Below are positions 6,744 through 8,280 of a stretch of DNA of 8,280 nucleotides, one piece after another. This stretch comes from Actinomycetota bacterium. Lineage in GTDB: Bacteria > Actinomycetota > Humimicrobiia > Humimicrobiales > Humimicrobiaceae. Location of the stretch: contig JAQVEM010000060.1 of the NCBI GenBank assembly GCA_028697935.1, positions 1-8,280 on the forward strand. Direction: 5' to 3'. Under the pieces are notes generated by a model. That model was not told where the DNA came from. It did not search any database and worked only from the letters and a program-made list of their open reading frames with translations. Position 1 is the stretch's first letter; every line of letters starts with the position of its first letter. The position numbers were made by a program, and so were the translations under genes.

Positions 6744-6745
6744 AA

Positions 6746-6790
6746 ATTGCCTGAATTACTCAAATTACTTAAATTACCCGGATTACTCAA
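6746..6790. repeat. 9-bp tandem repeat array in the obg-proB gap
   Basis: Five successive 9-bp units on the plus strand. Units 2 and 5 are ATTACTCAA, unit 3 ATTACTTAA, unit 4 ATTACCCGG; the first (ATTGCCTGA) is degenerate. The array fills most of the 67-nt gap and ends just before the proB Shine-Dalgarno. No hairpin with a U-run is seen in the gap, so read-through from obg to proB is likely. Confidence 0.8.
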
Positions 6791-6797
6791 AATAAAT

Positions 6798-8117
6798 TTA
6801 CTCTTTAAGTATAAAGGCAAATTCTCCTATTATAACAGTACTTCCTTCCTCTACACCCATTTTTTTCAGTCTGTCAGCCACACCCATTTTATTCAATCTG
6901 TCCGTTAAATAATCCAGCGCCTCTTCGTTTTCAAGATCAGTCATCGCTACAAGTCTTTCAAGTTTCTTATTCTTTACAAGATATTCATTATTAATCTTCT
7001 CAACTTCAAACTTTTCCCATTCCTGTTCTTTATCACTTAACCTGTAAATTTTTACTTTTTCAGGTTCCTGAGCTAAGCCGGAGAGGCCTTCCTTTTCTGT
7101 ACTGCTAACTTCCTTTCTGTATTCAGACAATTTTTCATGCATACAGCGGACCATTTCATTAAGGCCCTCACCTGTAATTGCCGATACTGGCAGTACAATT
7201 TTACCGCTCCTGCGTTCAAGTTCCTTTTTTATTTTATTTAACTTATCCTTATCATTAATCAGGTCAATTTTATTTATAACAATAATATAATCTTTTCTGT
7301 ATAAATCCATATTATATAACTTAATTTCTTCTCTTAAAATGTCGAAGGTTTCTATTATATCTCCACTTTTATCTATAATTCTCTGACCGTCAAGAATCAC
7401 TGCCAGTATAGACGACCTTGTTATATGTCTTAAAAATTTATCTCCGAGACCTCTGCCGCTGTGGGCGCCTTCTATAAGGCCGGGAACATCTGCCACAACA
7501 AAATCCCGGTCACCCGCAGTTACAACACCCAGGTTTGGGGTTAATGTTGTAAAAGGATAATCAGCTATTTTTGGTCTGGCTGCTGATATACGGCTTATTA
7601 TTGTTGACTTGCCTGAGTTAGGAAAACCAACAAGAGAAACATCCGCAACAAGCCTTAGCTCAAGCTCAATCCAGAAATCCTCTGTCTTTTCACCTGACTC
7701 TGCAAACGCCGGAAATCTCCTTCTGGAAGATACAAATGCTGCATTTCCCCTGCCGCCGATACCTCCTTCGGCAACAACTACTTCATCTCCCGGTTCTTTA
7801 AGATCCGCGATTATTTCACCTTTACCAGTTTTTACTACCGTCCCGACCGGCACTCTTATAATCAAATCTTTAGCATCTTCACCTTTTCTATTATTCGGGC
7901 CACCGCTTTGACCGCTTTCAGCTTTGAAATGTATTTTCTTTTTAAAGCTATATAGAGTGCTCAAATTTTTATATGCCCTTATTATTACACTGCCACCCCT
8001 GCCACCACTGCCTCCACTGGGAATTTTTTTTCTGCCGCCCTTTAGTTTAAAAAAGGCAACCATTCCGTTGCCGCCTTCACCTGCTTTTATATTGATTTTC
8101 GCTTCATCCAGAAACAT
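6798..8117 (-). CDS. obg: Obg GTPase (50S assembly / stress GTPase) with OCT domain
   Basis: 439 aa. Obg proteins are essential GTPases that bind the 50S subunit late in assembly and respond to ppGpp. Three domains are seen: the glycine-rich Obg fold (1-158; GEGGNG, PSGGSGGRGGSV, GGIGGRGNAAF), the GTPase domain (about 159-330) with G1 GFPNSGKS (164-171), G2 PFTT (188-191), G3 DVPG (210-213), G4 NKID (282-285) and G5 SAI (312-314), and a C-terminal OCT domain (about 355-439; YLVKNKKLERLV, LNKMGV, IGEFAF). OCT is typical of Gram-positive-type Obg. ATG at 8117 gives the canonical MF-D---I N-terminus. No good Shine-Dalgarno stands close; AAGGGG lies 16 nt upstream (8134-8139). rpmA, often directly upstream of obg, is not within the 163 nt seen. 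Identity is secure. Confidence 0.98.
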   Translation of the reverse strand: MFLDEAKINIKAGEGGNGMVAFFKLKGGRKKIPSGGSGGRGGSVIIRAYKNLSTLYSFKKKIHFKAESGQSGGPNNRKGEDAKDLIIRVPVGTVVKTGKGEIIADLKEPGDEVVVAEGGIGGRGNAAFVSSRRRFPAFAESGEKTEDFWIELELRLVADVSLVGFPNSGKSTIISRISAARPKIADYPFTTLTPNLGVVTAGDRDFVVADVPGLIEGAHSGRGLGDKFLRHITRSSILAVILDGQRIIDKSGDIIETFDILREEIKLYNMDLYRKDYIIVINKIDLINDKDKLNKIKKELERRSGKIVLPVSAITGEGLNEMVRCMHEKLSEYRKEVSSTEKEGLSGLAQEPEKVKIYRLSDKEQEWEKFEVEKINNEYLVKNKKLERLVAMTDLENEEALDYLTDRLNKMGVADRLKKMGVEEGSTVIIGEFAFILKE

Positions 8118-8155
8118 GTTCGTTTAAAAAATACCCCTTACCTAAAATACCGATT

Positions 8156-8200
8156 TTATAGTTTTATAATTTACTCCATTATAATTTACAGTCTTATAAT
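8156..8200 (-). repeat. Three 15-bp imperfect direct repeats upstream of obg
   Basis: On the minus strand three adjacent 15-bp units (8200-8186, 8185-8171, 8170-8156) all begin ATTATAA and all end in AA (TGTAA, AGTAA, TATAA). Only the middle varies. The units are in exact 15-bp register and lie about 40-85 nt before the obg ATG. Confidence 0.75.
8178..8183 (-). promoter_or_regulatory. Possible -10 element for obg
   Basis: TATAAT on the minus strand inside the second 15-bp repeat, about 60 nt before the obg start. The hexamer 17 nt upstream (AAGATT) is a poor -35. Similar TATAA strings occur in each repeat, so the choice is weak. Confidence 0.25.
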
Positions 8201-8246
8201 AATCTTTAATAATTTTTAAGTGAAATTAATAATGTTAATAACAGAT

Positions 8247-8262
8247 AAATAGAAAAATAGAA
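8247..8262. repeat. 8-bp perfect tandem duplication near the right edge
   Basis: AAATAGAA twice in direct succession on the plus strand, in A-rich non-coding DNA. Short and compositionally simple; it may be chance. Confidence 0.5.
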
Positions 8263-8280
8263 TAAAACAGAAATATAATA

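Larger units (their letters stand above)
8118..8280. other. AT-rich non-coding region upstream of obg
   Basis: 163 nt with many stops in the frames checked and nothing resembling the end of rpmA. It holds a 15-bp repeat array (8156-8200), an 8-bp tandem copy (8247-8262), a weak TAAAAT/ATTTTA stem (8143-8158) and TATAAT-like hexamers. It probably contains the obg leader and promoter, but no single element is convincing. Confidence 0.6.

Noticed and set aside
6853..6904. Apparent 27-bp duplication in the obg 3' region (DRLNKMGVA / DRLKKMGVE)
   Set aside because: The OCT domain normally has a similar double pattern (L-KMGV followed by L---G) at the same length, so no extra copy is needed to explain it.
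7609..8127. Pro-rich plus-strand frames opposite the start of obg
   Set aside because: The proline runs are the complement of the glycine-rich Obg fold, not a real protein.
8143..8158. TAAAAT-CGGT-ATTTTA hairpin in the obg leader
   Set aside because: A six-pair, all-AT stem is too weak to call a terminator or riboswitch, and no conserved RNA motif is recognised.

Overview
The window is one continuous minus-strand block of conserved housekeeping genes from an AT-rich bacterium. In transcription order (high to low coordinates) it holds obg, proB, proA, nadD, yqeK, an LCP/LytR_C-type envelope protein, rsfS and the first 201 codons of leuS, which runs off the left edge. All eight genes point the same way. 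I see no plus-strand gene, RNA gene, mobile element or CRISPR array. The order obg-proB-proA-nadD-(yqeK)-LCP-rsfS-leuS resembles Gram-positive-type genomes (Actinomycetota and Bacillota). The OCT domain on Obg and the LytR_C domains on the LCP protein fit that. The low G+C (about one third by eye, rich in ATA and AGA codons) would suit a low-GC clostridial-type lineage or an uncultivated low-GC actinobacterial lineage. I cannot separate these from the sequence. The standard code works: stops are TAA or TAG and no frame needs recoding.

Layout: 8118-8280 is an AT-rich non-coding region upstream of obg, with short direct repeats and only weak promoter candidates. Obg (6798-8117) is followed after 67 nt by proB (5591-6730), after 79 nt by proA (4255-5511, possibly with its own extended -10 promoter), and after 54 nt by nadD (3562-4200). 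From there the genes are tightly packed: nadD/yqeK overlap by 17 nt, yqeK/LCP are 2 nt apart, LCP/rsfS overlap by 1 nt, and rsfS/leuS are 18 nt apart. Translational coupling is likely through the distal half.

Functions: Obg and RsfS are 50S-subunit assembly and silencing factors, LeuRS charges tRNA-Leu, ProB/ProA make the proline precursor glutamate semialdehyde, NadD makes deamido-NAD, and YqeK belongs to a family that hydrolyses Ap4A. The LCP protein is the odd member.

Points worth a second look: (1) the LCP domain lacks the arginines that define active LCP ligases, yet carries two LytR_C domains and a very acidic cytoplasmic head; (2) every intergenic gap over 50 nt contains short tandem duplications, some copying the last codons and stop of the preceding gene or the Shine-Dalgarno region of the next; (3) four of the eight starts are TTG or GTG. 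I found no evidence of a new multi-gene system.
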